Origin: an uncultured Coprococcus sp.
GTDB lineage: Bacteria > Bacillota > Clostridia > Lachnospirales > Lachnospiraceae
NCBI GenBank assembly: GCA_900548315.1
Contig: URJU01000037.1
Location: 1-14,377 of the forward strand
DNA length: 14,377 bases
Reading direction: 5' to 3'
The notes below the pieces were generated by a model that saw only the letters and a list, made by a program, of their open reading frames with translations, ran no database searches and had not been told where the DNA came from. The position numbers and the translations under genes are program-made. Of this stretch, positions 6,454 to 14,328 are shown one piece after another. Numbering within the stretch: the stretch's first letter is position 1; each line of letters opens with the position of its first letter.

Positions 6454-6894
6454 CTACTCCGCCTTCTTCAGTGCTTCTTCAAGAGTGTGCCATCCGAGAA
6501 CAGCGCATTTTACCCTTGCCGGCATGTGTGCGATATCCTTAAGCGCAGACGCCTCCTCAAGCTGATCTATCTCTTCATCTGTCGCCTCACCCTGTATCAT
6601 CTTAAGGAAGAGCTGTCCAAGCTCCAGAGCCTCTTCCTTAGTCTTTCCTATGATCATTCCAAGCATTATATCTGCCGATGCCTGCGATATGGCACATCCA
6701 TCTCCCACGAATGATCCGTCCTCGATGACTCCATTCTCAACCTTGAGCTTAAGCCAGATGTCATCACCGCAGTTGGGATTTACACCCTCCAGGACCACAT
6801 TTGCCGCCGGAAGATCATATTTGAATTCAGGTCTCATATTGTGCTCTGTAAGGATCTCATTATAAAAATTCCTGTTCTGAATATTATTCTGCAT
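6454..6894 (-). CDS. sufU: SufU, Fe-S assembly sulfur-acceptor/scaffold protein
   Basis: The 146-residue IscU-like SufU takes persulfide sulfur from SufS and passes it to the SufBCD scaffold. In Firmicutes it is a zinc protein that activates SufS. The expected ligands are present: C42 and D44 in NPNCGDD, C67 in GDGCAISQAS, and C130 in MPARVKCAVLGWHT. The insertion between the second and third cysteine regions and the missing LPPVK chaperone motif fit SufU rather than IscU. Its start overlaps the last 11 nt of sufS (ATGCAGAATAA), indicating coupled translation. It is the last gene of the suf operon. Confidence 0.94.
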   Translation of the reverse strand: MQNNIQNRNFYNEILTEHNMRPEFKYDLPAANVVLEGVNPNCGDDIWLKLKVENGVIEDGSFVGDGCAISQASADIMLGMIIGKTKEEALELGQLFLKMIQGEATDEEIDQLEEASALKDIAHMPARVKCAVLGWHTLEEALKKAE

Positions 6895-8101
6895 ATCCCA
6901 TTCTCCTTCTCACATTTGCAACGCTCTCCACAAATGCATCTACCTCTTCATCTGTATTGTAGAACATAAAGCTTGCCCTTGTCGTATTGTACACGCCGAG
7001 GTGGACGAGCAGTGGCTGTGCGCAGTGATGTCCTGCTCTCACATCTATTCCGTCAGCAGCCATAATCTCGCTGACGTCATGCGGGTGAACATTGTCTATG
7101 GTAAACGCGACTATTCCGGTGTGATTCTCAGGCTTATCCGAGCCAATGACATGCACATGAGGTATTTTCGCAAGTCCCTCCATGGCACGGGTCGTAAGCT
7201 CCAGCTCTCTCTTTTCTATATAGTCAAATCCAACCTCTTTGATGTAGCCTATCGCAGCCGCAAGTCCCGCAGCACCTGCCGCATTTACCGTACCAGCCTC
7301 GAACTTATGTGGAAGTTCGGCATATACAGCACCATCCCTTGAAACTGAATCTATCATCTCGCCGCCTGACATAAATGGAGGCATCGCATCAAGCAACTCC
7401 TGTCTTCCATATAACACGCCTATTCCCATAGGACCCATCAGCTTATGACCTGAAAATGCGAAGAAATCAGCGCCAAGCTCATGTACATCTATAGTCATAT
7501 GCGGTGTACTCTGCGCACCGTCAACTACGACAACCGCACCAAAGCTGTGCGCTCTGTCAGCCATCCTTCTGACCGGATTCACGCATCCGAGAACATTTGA
7601 CACATGTCCGACAGCAAGCAGTTTCGTGTGCTCATTGATGCCGGCATTGATGGTCTCGTCAGTCAGCGTTCCATCCTTCTCGCAGTCAAGATATCTGAGA
7701 GTTGCGCCTGTGACTCTGGCTGCCATCTGCCATGGAAGCATATTGCTGTGGTGCTCCATGATGGTGACCGCTATCTCGTCGCCGGCTTTCAGGTTGTTAA
7801 GTGCATAGCTGTATGCCACAAGATTAAGGCTCTCCGTGGTGTTCCTTGTGAAGATTATTTCCTTCTCGGAATCCGCATGGATGAAATCTCTCACAACCTT
7901 TCTGGCACTCTCATACTTCTCTGTAGCCTCAAGACTGAGTGGATAGAAGCCTCTGAGCGGATTCGCATTGCTCTTCTCGTAGAACTCTCTCTCAGCGTCT
8001 ATGACCACCTGTGGCTTCTGTGCTGTGGCCGCATTGTCTATATATGCTGTATCGTTATTCCTCAATAGAGGAAAATCTTCTCTATAATTCCTGTCTGTCA
8101 T
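6884..8101 (-). CDS. sufS: Cysteine desulfurase SufS
   Basis: The 405-residue class V aminotransferase-fold PLP enzyme removes sulfur from cysteine to give alanine and an enzyme persulfide, feeding SufU and Fe-S assembly. Key residues are visible: H117 in MEHHSN, D194 and Q197 in VVVDGAQS, PLP lysine K220 in FSGHKLMGP, and catalytic C360 in RAGHHCAQPL. The short loop around that cysteine is typical of group II (SufS) rather than IscS. ATG 8101 lies within the last 20 nt of sufD and has GGAGG about 9 nt upstream inside the sufD coding sequence. Its substrate is the product of the CysK enzyme encoded elsewhere in the window. Confidence 0.95.
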   Translation of the reverse strand: MTDRNYREDFPLLRNNDTAYIDNAATAQKPQVVIDAEREFYEKSNANPLRGFYPLSLEATEKYESARKVVRDFIHADSEKEIIFTRNTTESLNLVAYSYALNNLKAGDEIAVTIMEHHSNMLPWQMAARVTGATLRYLDCEKDGTLTDETINAGINEHTKLLAVGHVSNVLGCVNPVRRMADRAHSFGAVVVVDGAQSTPHMTIDVHELGADFFAFSGHKLMGPMGIGVLYGRQELLDAMPPFMSGGEMIDSVSRDGAVYAELPHKFEAGTVNAAGAAGLAAAIGYIKEVGFDYIEKRELELTTRAMEGLAKIPHVHVIGSDKPENHTGIVAFTIDNVHPHDVSEIMAADGIDVRAGHHCAQPLLVHLGVYNTTRASFMFYNTDEEVDAFVESVANVRRRMGYAE

Positions 8102-9149
8102 ATTCCATTACCTCCGCAAGCTGCTTCTCCACCAGCTTCTCTGTGTCCTCGTCCTGGATCTTGCGGTAGAGGACCTCCATCTTGCCCTTGGTCATCATGT
8201 CCTCAGCTGTCTCCATATCGATTCCCCTTGATGCGAAATAGAACAGTGTATCCTCATCAAGCTCACCGATTGTCGCTCCATGTGAGCCCTCAACATTCTC
8301 CTCTGCACAGAGGATGAGTGGTATAGTTTTGTTCACCACATCATCACCGAGAAGCAGTACATTCTCTGTCTCAGCTCCCTTTGAATCCGATGAACCTGTC
8401 TTGAAATCTATCGAACCTCTGAATATCTTCTGAGCCGCATCCTTAAGTGTTCCATCCACCTGTATGCTGCAGTTGGTCTTCTTGCCTATATGGTTCACTA
8501 CAAGATTTATATCTATAACCTGTTTTTTCTGTCCCAGGTAACCTATATCCATGTTGGTTGAAGCACGCTTGCCAATAAGTTCTGTCCTCACGCCGTTGTA
8601 CAGATTGCCCTTGCCGATAAATATCTGTAGCACATCAAACTGTCCGTTCTCTGCACACTCACTTCCCACATCGTTGAGTATGGTCGTGTTCTCATCCTGC
8701 ATAAATATCTGCACAAGACGTATGTGTGCATCCTTCTCTATATTAAAGCGTGTACGGAATGCCAGGCTGCCGCCCTCCGCATTTTCGCCAAATGTCTCTA
8801 TGACTGTCATGTCTGAACATGCATCTGCCTGAACATACACATAGCCGCTGCTGCCATTTGCCCCGGTTCCATTTATCAGAACGTGCACTGTCTGACCTTT
8901 ATTGGTCTCGTCTGCAACAAGTACGCTTCCTGCTGACCGCTGTGCAAAGAGCACATCCGCATCTCTTCCTGCACCAGTCTCTATTCCATCAAAATCAGAA
9001 GCCTGCTTGTCAGTTTTCTTTCCGCCATCTATCTTCACACTGCATCCCGCCATGTCCGGATTCCAGTTAAGTGCTGTGTCGTTCATGCGAAGCCAGTACC
9101 ATGTCTTTGCCGGGAGTCTGTTGATCTTCATCTCATTATTGTTCTCCAT
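8082..9149 (-). CDS. sufD: SufD, subunit of the SufBC2D Fe-S scaffold
   Basis: The 355-residue beta-helix protein pairs with SufB and binds SufC. The C-terminal block NVEGSHGATIGELDEDTLFYFASRGI (about 285-310) is diagnostic; H290 corresponds, by recall, to the conserved SufD histidine implicated in cluster building at the SufB/SufD interface. The N-terminal region is poorly conserved, as is usual, and about 60-100 residues shorter than in proteobacteria. The gene begins 14 nt after sufB with an AAGGAGGTG ribosome binding site, and overlaps sufS by 20 nt. Confidence 0.93.
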   Translation of the reverse strand: MENNNEMKINRLPAKTWYWLRMNDTALNWNPDMAGCSVKIDGGKKTDKQASDFDGIETGAGRDADVLFAQRSAGSVLVADETNKGQTVHVLINGTGANGSSGYVYVQADACSDMTVIETFGENAEGGSLAFRTRFNIEKDAHIRLVQIFMQDENTTILNDVGSECAENGQFDVLQIFIGKGNLYNGVRTELIGKRASTNMDIGYLGQKKQVIDINLVVNHIGKKTNCSIQVDGTLKDAAQKIFRGSIDFKTGSSDSKGAETENVLLLGDDVVNKTIPLILCAEENVEGSHGATIGELDEDTLFYFASRGIDMETAEDMMTKGKMEVLYRKIQDEDTEKLVEKQLAEVMEYDRQEL

Positions 9150-9163
9150 GTCACCGCACCTCC

Positions 9164-10570
9164 TTAACCTATGCTGCCCTTCATCTCAAGACGGATGAGG
9201 TTGTTCATCTCAAGAGCATACTCAAGCGGCAGCTCCTTCGATACATTGTCTGCAAATCCACTGACGATACATGCTCTCGCGTCTTCTTCGCTCATTCCTC
9301 TGGACATCAGGTAGAACACAGCCTCGTCACTGATGCTTCCTATCTGTGCCTCATGTCCCACATTTACCTTCTTGGTTCTGATATCCATGGCCGGTATTGT
9401 GTCCGAACGTGATATCGAATCGAGCATAAGTGACTGGCATGATACCGCCGCCTTGGAGTTCTCTGCCTCCTTAGTAACTACAACAGACGAACGGAATGTA
9501 CTTATACCGCCATCCTTCGAGATAGACTTTGTGTTGATATATGAACTTGTGTCAGGTGCCGCATGGACTACCTTGGCTCCTGTGTCAAGGTTCTGTCCCT
9601 TACCGGCAAATGTAACTCCGGTGAACTCCATCCTGGCGCCCTTGCCCTTGAGCACGCTCATCGGATAAAGGTATGACACATGTGATCCAAATGAACCCGA
9701 TACCCACTCAATGGTTCCACCCTCTTCAACTCGGGCTCTCTTGGTGTTCAGGTTGTACATGTTCTTGGACCAGTTCTCTATGGTTGAATATCTGAGCTTT
9801 GCATTCTTGCCGACAAACAACTCCACACAACCCGCATGAAGGTTCGCCACATTATACTTCGGCGCTGAACAGCCCTCTATAAAGTGGAGGTCTGCCCCCT
9901 CATCAACGATGATGAGTGTGTGCTCGAACTGACCTGCGCCCGCTGCGTTAAGTCTGAAATACGACTGAAGCGGGATCTCGACCTTCACTCCAGGTGGCAC
10001 ATATACAAATGAACCGCCTGACCACACAGCTCCGTGAAGTGCTGCAAATTTGTGATCATGAGGGGTGACAAGCTTCATGAAATGCTTCTGCACCATGTCT
10101 GCATACTCACCTGTGAGTGCACTCTCCATATCAGTGTACACAACTCCCATATCCGCAACCTCCTGACGGACATTGTGATATACGAGCTCTGAATCGTACT
10201 GTGCACCAACTCCCGCAAGGGATTTTCTCTCAGCCTGAGGGATTCCAAGTCTCTCAAATGTATCCTTGATATCCTCAGGAACCTCATCCCAGCTTCCCTT
10301 CATCTTAGTATTTGGTCTTACGTAAGTAACTATATTGTCAATATCCAGTCCCTCGATGGATGGGCCCCAGTCAGGCACCTGCATATTGTTGTATATCTGT
10401 AAAGACTCAAGTCTGAAATTCTGCATCCATGCCGGATCATGTTTCTCCTTAGAAAGCTGCTCAACTATCTCAGGTGTGAGACCAGCTTTAAGCTTATAGG
10501 CATCTTTGTCGTCATACTTGAAGTCATATATATTTCTGTCTATGTCCTCTACATATGTCTTTTCCTTCAT
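9164..10570 (-). CDS. sufB: SufB, core Fe-S scaffold subunit
   Basis: The 468-residue scaffold receives sulfur from SufU/SufS and builds Fe-S clusters with SufD and the SufC ATPase. Conserved features include LHGAVWSGGSFVYVPPGV (178-195), C234 in IEGCSAP, C378 in AVSCQSLMLD and E407 in GHEAQIG. These align by recall with the sulfur-accepting and ligand residues of Escherichia coli SufB. SISDEAVFYLMSRGMSEEDA is the SufC-contact region. The start codon is only 3 nt after the sufC stop, and its ribosome binding site (AAAGG) lies in the last codons of sufC, so translation is coupled. SufB is the longest and best conserved gene of the operon. Confidence 0.96.
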   Translation of the reverse strand: MKEKTYVEDIDRNIYDFKYDDKDAYKLKAGLTPEIVEQLSKEKHDPAWMQNFRLESLQIYNNMQVPDWGPSIEGLDIDNIVTYVRPNTKMKGSWDEVPEDIKDTFERLGIPQAERKSLAGVGAQYDSELVYHNVRQEVADMGVVYTDMESALTGEYADMVQKHFMKLVTPHDHKFAALHGAVWSGGSFVYVPPGVKVEIPLQSYFRLNAAGAGQFEHTLIIVDEGADLHFIEGCSAPKYNVANLHAGCVELFVGKNAKLRYSTIENWSKNMYNLNTKRARVEEGGTIEWVSGSFGSHVSYLYPMSVLKGKGARMEFTGVTFAGKGQNLDTGAKVVHAAPDTSSYINTKSISKDGGISTFRSSVVVTKEAENSKAAVSCQSLMLDSISRSDTIPAMDIRTKKVNVGHEAQIGSISDEAVFYLMSRGMSEEDARACIVSGFADNVSKELPLEYALEMNNLIRLEMKGSIG

Positions 10571-10573
10571 CTT

Positions 10574-11323
10574 CTATATCCTTTCATACTCTGCAAATCC
10601 AGACTCGTTGATCTTGTCCACAAGTGATGCGTCACCAGTCTCTATGATCTTACCCTCAACCATGACATGTGTGTAGTCAACGGTAAGTGACTCAAGGATC
10701 TTGGTGCTGTGTGTGATGATAAGCAGGCTTCCCTTGCAGTTCTTCTGGTATTCCTCGATACCTGCTGATACTGTACGGACTGCATCAACGTCAAGTCCTG
10801 AATCTGTCTCGTCAAGGATTGCCAGTGATGGCTTGAGCATCAGAAGCTGAAGTATCTCAGCCTTCTTCTTCTCACCACCTGAAAATCCCACATTCAGGTC
10901 TCTCTCTGCATATGATGGATCCATCTGAAGGATCTCCATGGTTCTCTCAAGCTCCTTCTTGAAATCCCAGAGACGGATTCTCTTGCCGGTCTTCTGCTCA
11001 AGGGCATTTCTTATAAATGAGCTGAGTGTCACACCAGGCACCTCAAGAGGATTCTGGAATGAGAGGAATATTCCTGCCTTTGCACGCTCATTGACAGCCT
11101 CTTCTGTGATGTTCTTGCCATCAAACCATATCTCGCCCTCTCTGACTGTATATCTAGGATTGCCCATAAGTGCATATCCAAGGGTTGACTTTCCGGTTCC
11201 ATTAGGTCCCATAAGTACATGTGTCTCACCCTTGCCGATCTCCAGGTTCACACCGTGAAGGATCTGTTTATCCTCAACATCAACATGTAAATTCTTAACT
11301 TCCAATAATTTTTTATCTGACAT
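10574..11323 (-). CDS. sufC: SufC, ABC-type ATPase of Fe-S assembly
   Basis: The 249-residue cytosolic ATPase drives conformational changes in the SufBC2D complex; it is not a transporter subunit. Walker A is GPNGTGKST (39-47, K45), Q-loop Q90, signature FSGGEKKK (147-154, the SufC-specific variant), Walker B LAILDETDSGLDVD (167-180, catalytic E172), and switch H205 in IITHS. The ribosome binding site AAAGGAGG lies 7-8 nt before ATG 11323. The 109-nt spacer after the regulator gene has no convincing terminator, so both genes are probably in one transcript. Confidence 0.96.
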   Translation of the reverse strand: MSDKKLLEVKNLHVDVEDKQILHGVNLEIGKGETHVLMGPNGTGKSTLGYALMGNPRYTVREGEIWFDGKNITEEAVNERAKAGIFLSFQNPLEVPGVTLSSFIRNALEQKTGKRIRLWDFKKELERTMEILQMDPSYAERDLNVGFSGGEKKKAEILQLLMLKPSLAILDETDSGLDVDAVRTVSAGIEEYQKNCKGSLLIITHSTKILESLTVDYTHVMVEGKIIETGDASLVDKINESGFAEYERI

Positions 11324-11432
11324 CAGTCTGCCTCCTTTTATACCAAGCCCGGCAATTGCTTTATCACTTCTATATCCGGCGATTCAATTGTCCCGCTTTA
11401 ATTATCTTTTTGCTTGTATCAAATTACTCTGC

Positions 11433-11843
11433 TCATTCCACATTTCTGGCTATATCCGCCAGTGTCTTACCCTGGAAATATTCCTGTATCAGCTCAGCCA
11501 GGCCCTGCCATATCGGCAGAGTATAACACTGCTTGGATCTGTCGCAGGTGATCGTGCTGTTCTTCATGCATGCCACCGGGGCAAGCCCGCCTTCCGTGAG
11601 TTCAAGTATCTCCCACAATGTATATTCCTCAGGAGCCTTTTTGAGTCTGTAGCCTCCGCCATGTCCGCTGGCTGCCTCTATCAGATTCGCCTTGGACAGC
11701 ATGCGCATTATGCTCTCCAGATACTTCTGGGACAGTTCCTCTTTCTGAACTATTTCTTTTAACGGAATAAATCTGCCGTCGTGGTTTATGGCAAGGTCTG
11801 CCATGACCCTCAGGGCATATTCTCCCTTTGAAGAAATCACCAT
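11433..11843 (-). CDS. iscR: Rrf2-family regulator, IscR-like, Fe-S sensing
   Basis: The 136-residue winged-helix regulator leads the suf operon. The N-terminal DNA-binding domain (about 1-80) has the family signature YALRVMADLA and SGHGGGYRLKKAPEEYTL. The cluster region carries C92, C100 and C106. Escherichia coli IscR uses three cysteines plus a histidine three residues after the last; that position here is L109. E43 in LSQKYLESIM lies where, as I recall, Thermincola IscR supplies a glutamate ligand, so a Cys3-Glu site is plausible. It is probably a repressor, or [2Fe-2S]-dependent sensor, of its own operon through the box at 11982-12000. The ribosome binding site is very strong (AAGGAGGA, 9-nt spacer). 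CymR, a related Rrf2 cysteine regulator, was considered; it lacks these cysteines. Confidence 0.87.
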   Translation of the reverse strand: MVISSKGEYALRVMADLAINHDGRFIPLKEIVQKEELSQKYLESIMRMLSKANLIEAASGHGGGYRLKKAPEEYTLWEILELTEGGLAPVACMKNSTITCDRSKQCYTLPIWQGLAELIQEYFQGKTLADIARNVE

Positions 11844-11966
11844 ATCTGTAAATCCTCCTTACATATGAGTGTGACCACATTCCAGCCGCAAATACACGGT
11901 CGTTCCAGTCATCACCCTCATCCGCCATTTTTTGGCGTAATAAGTCAATATCTGACTCGCAAAAAT

Positions 11967-12000
11967 AGGATATTCCCATTTACCTACTATGTCAATAGGT
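11967..12000 (-). promoter_or_regulatory. Sigma-A promoter with overlapping operator for the iscR-suf operon
   Basis: On the minus strand the -35 is TTGACA (11990-11995) and the -10 is TATCCT (11967-11972), with a 17-bp spacer. The -35 is embedded in ACCTATTGACATAGTAGGT (11982-12000), whose outer five bases on each side are exactly complementary. Its central 17 bp are identical to the box at 4281-4297. Predicted transcription starts near 11960, giving a leader of about 117 nt that includes a CGCCA/TGGCG hairpin. Placement just upstream of an IscR-like gene suggests autoregulation. Confidence 0.82.
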
Positions 12001-12009
12001 TAATACATA

Positions 12010-12047
12010 AAAAATAATAGAAGGTGCGGCAGCCTTCCATTATTTTT
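12010..12047 (-). terminator. Terminator downstream of the DegV gene
   Basis: A 15-bp stem (12010-12024 with 12033-12047) and an 8-nt loop, paired throughout on the minus strand if one G-U wobble is allowed. A/T-rich arms flank a GGAAGG/CCTTC core. It lies 70 bp after the DegV stop codon and just before the suf promoter, insulating the two units. The symmetrical A/T arms mean it could stop transcription from either side. Confidence 0.8.
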
Positions 12048-12117
12048 ATTTATTTTTAATTATTTTTCATTATTTTGTCTACTCCACGTATTTTATATGC
12101 TTTATCCACACATCAGT

Positions 12118-13083
12118 CTACTCACGATATGTTATTATCATCCCACCTTTTCCCATATAATAGCTGCACAGTCCGCTTGCAGGTACGATACTCACATCCG
12201 TGTCAAGCCATTCAGCCTTGATAAGATGCCCCAGTTTCTCTGCTCCGTCCTCATTCATACAGTGGCTTATGACCAGCTCTCCCCCTGCAAATCCCGTCTC
12301 CCGGAGAGTGTCTATCAGCTTACTATATGTCTTCTTCATACCTCTGAATTTGTGTCTGAGTTCAATTCGTCCACCAGGTGATGCTACACCTATTGCAGAT
12401 ATATTGAATCTATGAGCCGCATACCCCACAAGCTTATTTAGTCTGCCCGCCTTTATCAGGTTGTCCAGACTCCCCAAGGCAAACATCACCTGTATCTCCC
12501 TCACTGCTTTGTCTGCAGCACTTACTATGGCGTCAAACGAATCCCCGTCCTCAATTCCTTCATATATGATGTTTACCAGCTGTTCAGGGAATACTCCGGC
12601 TCCGCATGTATTTATCACCGCAATATTCCTGCCGGGATTCTTCTCAAGTGCCATGTGTCTTGCAGCTATAGCACTGTTGTAACTTCCCGACAATGCAGCT
12701 GACAACGTAAATGCGATAACATTTTCCGCATCCCCCCACGCCTCTAGCCACGCATGGGGTGATGGGCAGCTAGTTCTTCCGCCTGACCGGCAATTTGCAA
12801 TATGCTCAAGCATCTTCTCTATATCTATACCCGATTCGTCTATATAATCTGTGTTATCAACAGATATTACAAACGGAACCTCAGCATAATCTATATCTAT
12901 TCCAGCCAGTCCATCCGATCCATCCGGCACGAGCAGACTGCAGCCAGAATCTGAAACCAGCTTCCATCTATGATCATTTTTCCTTTGCTTCCTGCCATCT
13001 TCCTCACCCACACTTTGAGACTTCGAACTAATTTCCGGTTTTATATTCTGCTCTTCATTTTGATCATGCGCGTTTCTTTTCAT
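12118..13083 (-). CDS. DegV family fatty-acid-binding protein with N-terminal extension
   Basis: This is a 321-residue DegV-family protein; in Firmicutes several members (FakB) present bound fatty acids to the FakA kinase for acyl-phosphate formation. Family marks are KLVSDSGCSL (41-50), TSCPSP (104-109) with S105, AALSGSYNSA (129-138), NTCGAGVFPEQ, GSLDNLIKAGRL and a glycine-rich MGKGGMI end. Typical DegV proteins start almost at the SDSG strand. Here about 38 polar residues, rich in E, K, Q and N, come first and have no signal-peptide or membrane character. ATG at 13083 is chosen because GGAGGTG at 13092-13098 sits 8 nt upstream; the in-frame ATG at 13116 has no such site. No fakA is nearby, so the FakB role is inferred from family. 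Confidence 0.88.
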   Translation of the reverse strand: MKRNAHDQNEEQNIKPEISSKSQSVGEEDGRKQRKNDHRWKLVSDSGCSLLVPDGSDGLAGIDIDYAEVPFVISVDNTDYIDESGIDIEKMLEHIANCRSGGRTSCPSPHAWLEAWGDAENVIAFTLSAALSGSYNSAIAARHMALEKNPGRNIAVINTCGAGVFPEQLVNIIYEGIEDGDSFDAIVSAADKAVREIQVMFALGSLDNLIKAGRLNKLVGYAAHRFNISAIGVASPGGRIELRHKFRGMKKTYSKLIDTLRETGFAGGELVISHCMNEDGAEKLGHLIKAEWLDTDVSIVPASGLCSYYMGKGGMIITYRE

Positions 13084-13151
13084 CTCAACAACACCTCCAT
13101 GCACAATATGCATCACACAGGTATTATTAGATATTTTTTCTGTATTTATAC

Positions 13152-13179
13152 ATTTTATCTGGGAGCATAGATTTTACAA
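13152..13179 (-). promoter_or_regulatory. Candidate promoter of the DegV gene
   Basis: On the minus strand TTGTAA (13174-13179) and TAAAAT (13152-13157) are separated by 16 bp, about 70 bp upstream of the start codon. The -10 is good and the -35 only moderate. The region is AT-rich, so other placements are possible. Confidence 0.4.
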
Positions 13180-13263
13180 AAAGTAGAATTTTCCTCATTT
13201 TTAGCCCATTTTTCCACTCTCAGCGTCACGAATTCGCTTTATAAGCGCATTTGCCCAAATCTA

Positions 13264-13292
13264 TTGACATACCAATTTTAATCGCCTAAAGT
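13264..13292 (+). promoter_or_regulatory. Probable promoter of the Rpn-family gene
   Basis: On the plus strand a perfect TTGACA (13264-13269) and a fair TAAAGT (13287-13292) are separated by 17 bp. They lie about 40 bp before the TTG start. The -35 neighbourhood CTATTGACATA matches 11 bases of the operator boxes at the suf and SGNH promoters but lacks their right half (GTAGG). Confidence 0.55.
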
Positions 13293-13332
13293 ATGCCTAC
13301 CGGCCGAGAATTTTTCATAAGGAGGATTTTAT

Positions 13333-14247
13333 TTGCCAGTTACACGGAATTTATTTGACAGCACTTTTAAAAAGATACTCACGCTGTCCTCAAAGGCTGT
13401 TGTAAATATGATCAACGGTCTATTTGACATGTCGTATGATCCAGACACCGCAACAGTGTCGTATCACTGGACTGAGAGTGTCAAAGACGATGGTTCCATG
13501 AGTACAACTCTGGCCGACACCATATTGGTGATCAACGATTCTGATGCATATCATATTGAGGCTCAGATGATAAAGGACGAAACTATCATTTTCAGAGTAT
13601 TTTCCTACGGAGCGAGTTATGCTGACAAAGCAAAAACAATAATGCATGGTGAAGATGGGCAATATCTATACGAAATACGTTTTCCTGAACCATGCGTTAT
13701 ATACCTGAGCAACGTCTCCAGATCCGTTCCCGACACATATTCTCTGCTGGTTGATTTCGGTCATAATCGAAAAACAAACTATGAGGTCCCAGTCGTAAAG
13801 CTTGCCAACTGCTCTACTGAGGACATTAATAATAGAAAAATGGTGATCCTCATACCATTCTTTCTCTTGAAGCTCCGTGGAATGCTCAAGGACAAAAACT
13901 CACGAACGCCTGAGAACATCGAGACATTGAAAAGTCTTATCAAAACCGATATAATGGGAAGCATAGACAAGAATGTTGAACTTGGGAATATAACACCTGA
14001 GGATGGGGCACAATTATACAGACTCACCCAGGTATTATATACCAGACTGTATTCCGCGTACGAGGAAACGGAGGAGGTTACAGATATGGTAGAACAATCG
14101 ATCATTACTTTTGTGGATGTTTTTCAAGAAGAAAAGGCCAAGATGGAAAAGCAGATGGCAGAAATGAATAAAAAGATTGCAGAGAAGGATTCAGAGATTG
14201 CTAAGCTAAAAGCCGAGCTTTCAGCTCTGAAATCAGGAGATAACTAA
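13333..14247 (+). CDS. Rpn family PD-(D/E)XK nuclease / putative transposase
   Basis: The 304-residue protein resembles the Rpn (recombination-promoting nuclease, YhgA-like, PDDEXK_2) family, abundant and often multicopy in Lachnospiraceae. The N-terminal core shows F12-K13 in DSTFKKIL, an acidic residue D62 in LADTILVIN, the E-x-Q signature E76-A-Q78 in YHIEAQM, and R88/Y92 in RVFSYGA, matching the nuclease pattern. The middle (about 150-230) is helical. The last 50 residues form a charged heptad coiled coil (EEKAKMEKQMAEMNKKIAEK and following). It starts with TTG, supported by AAGGAGG at 13319-13325 and a 7-nt spacer. Family members promote DNA transfer or recombination; the exact role here is unknown. 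It is the only plus-strand gene in the window, and no transposon ends were seen around it. Confidence 0.8.
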   Translation: MPVTRNLFDSTFKKILTLSSKAVVNMINGLFDMSYDPDTATVSYHWTESVKDDGSMSTTLADTILVINDSDAYHIEAQMIKDETIIFRVFSYGASYADKAKTIMHGEDGQYLYEIRFPEPCVIYLSNVSRSVPDTYSLLVDFGHNRKTNYEVPVVKLANCSTEDINNRKMVILIPFFLLKLRGMLKDKNSRTPENIETLKSLIKTDIMGSIDKNVELGNITPEDGAQLYRLTQVLYTRLYSAYEETEEVTDMVEQSIITFVDVFQEEKAKMEKQMAEMNKKIAEKDSEIAKLKAELSALKSGDN

Positions 14248-14328
14248 TTATACTGTCTTCATTCAGAATAAAACAATGACAACGCGCAATTCTCAAATGT
14301 CAAAAGGTATGATCAAGCTGCACTCAAC

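Noticed and set aside
11629..11979. A 116-codon minus-strand ORF overlapping the iscR-like gene and its leader
   Set aside because: Its ATG lies within the -35/-10 spacer of the predicted promoter, so it would not be on the mRNA. It has no ribosome binding site and its second half is iscR read out of frame.
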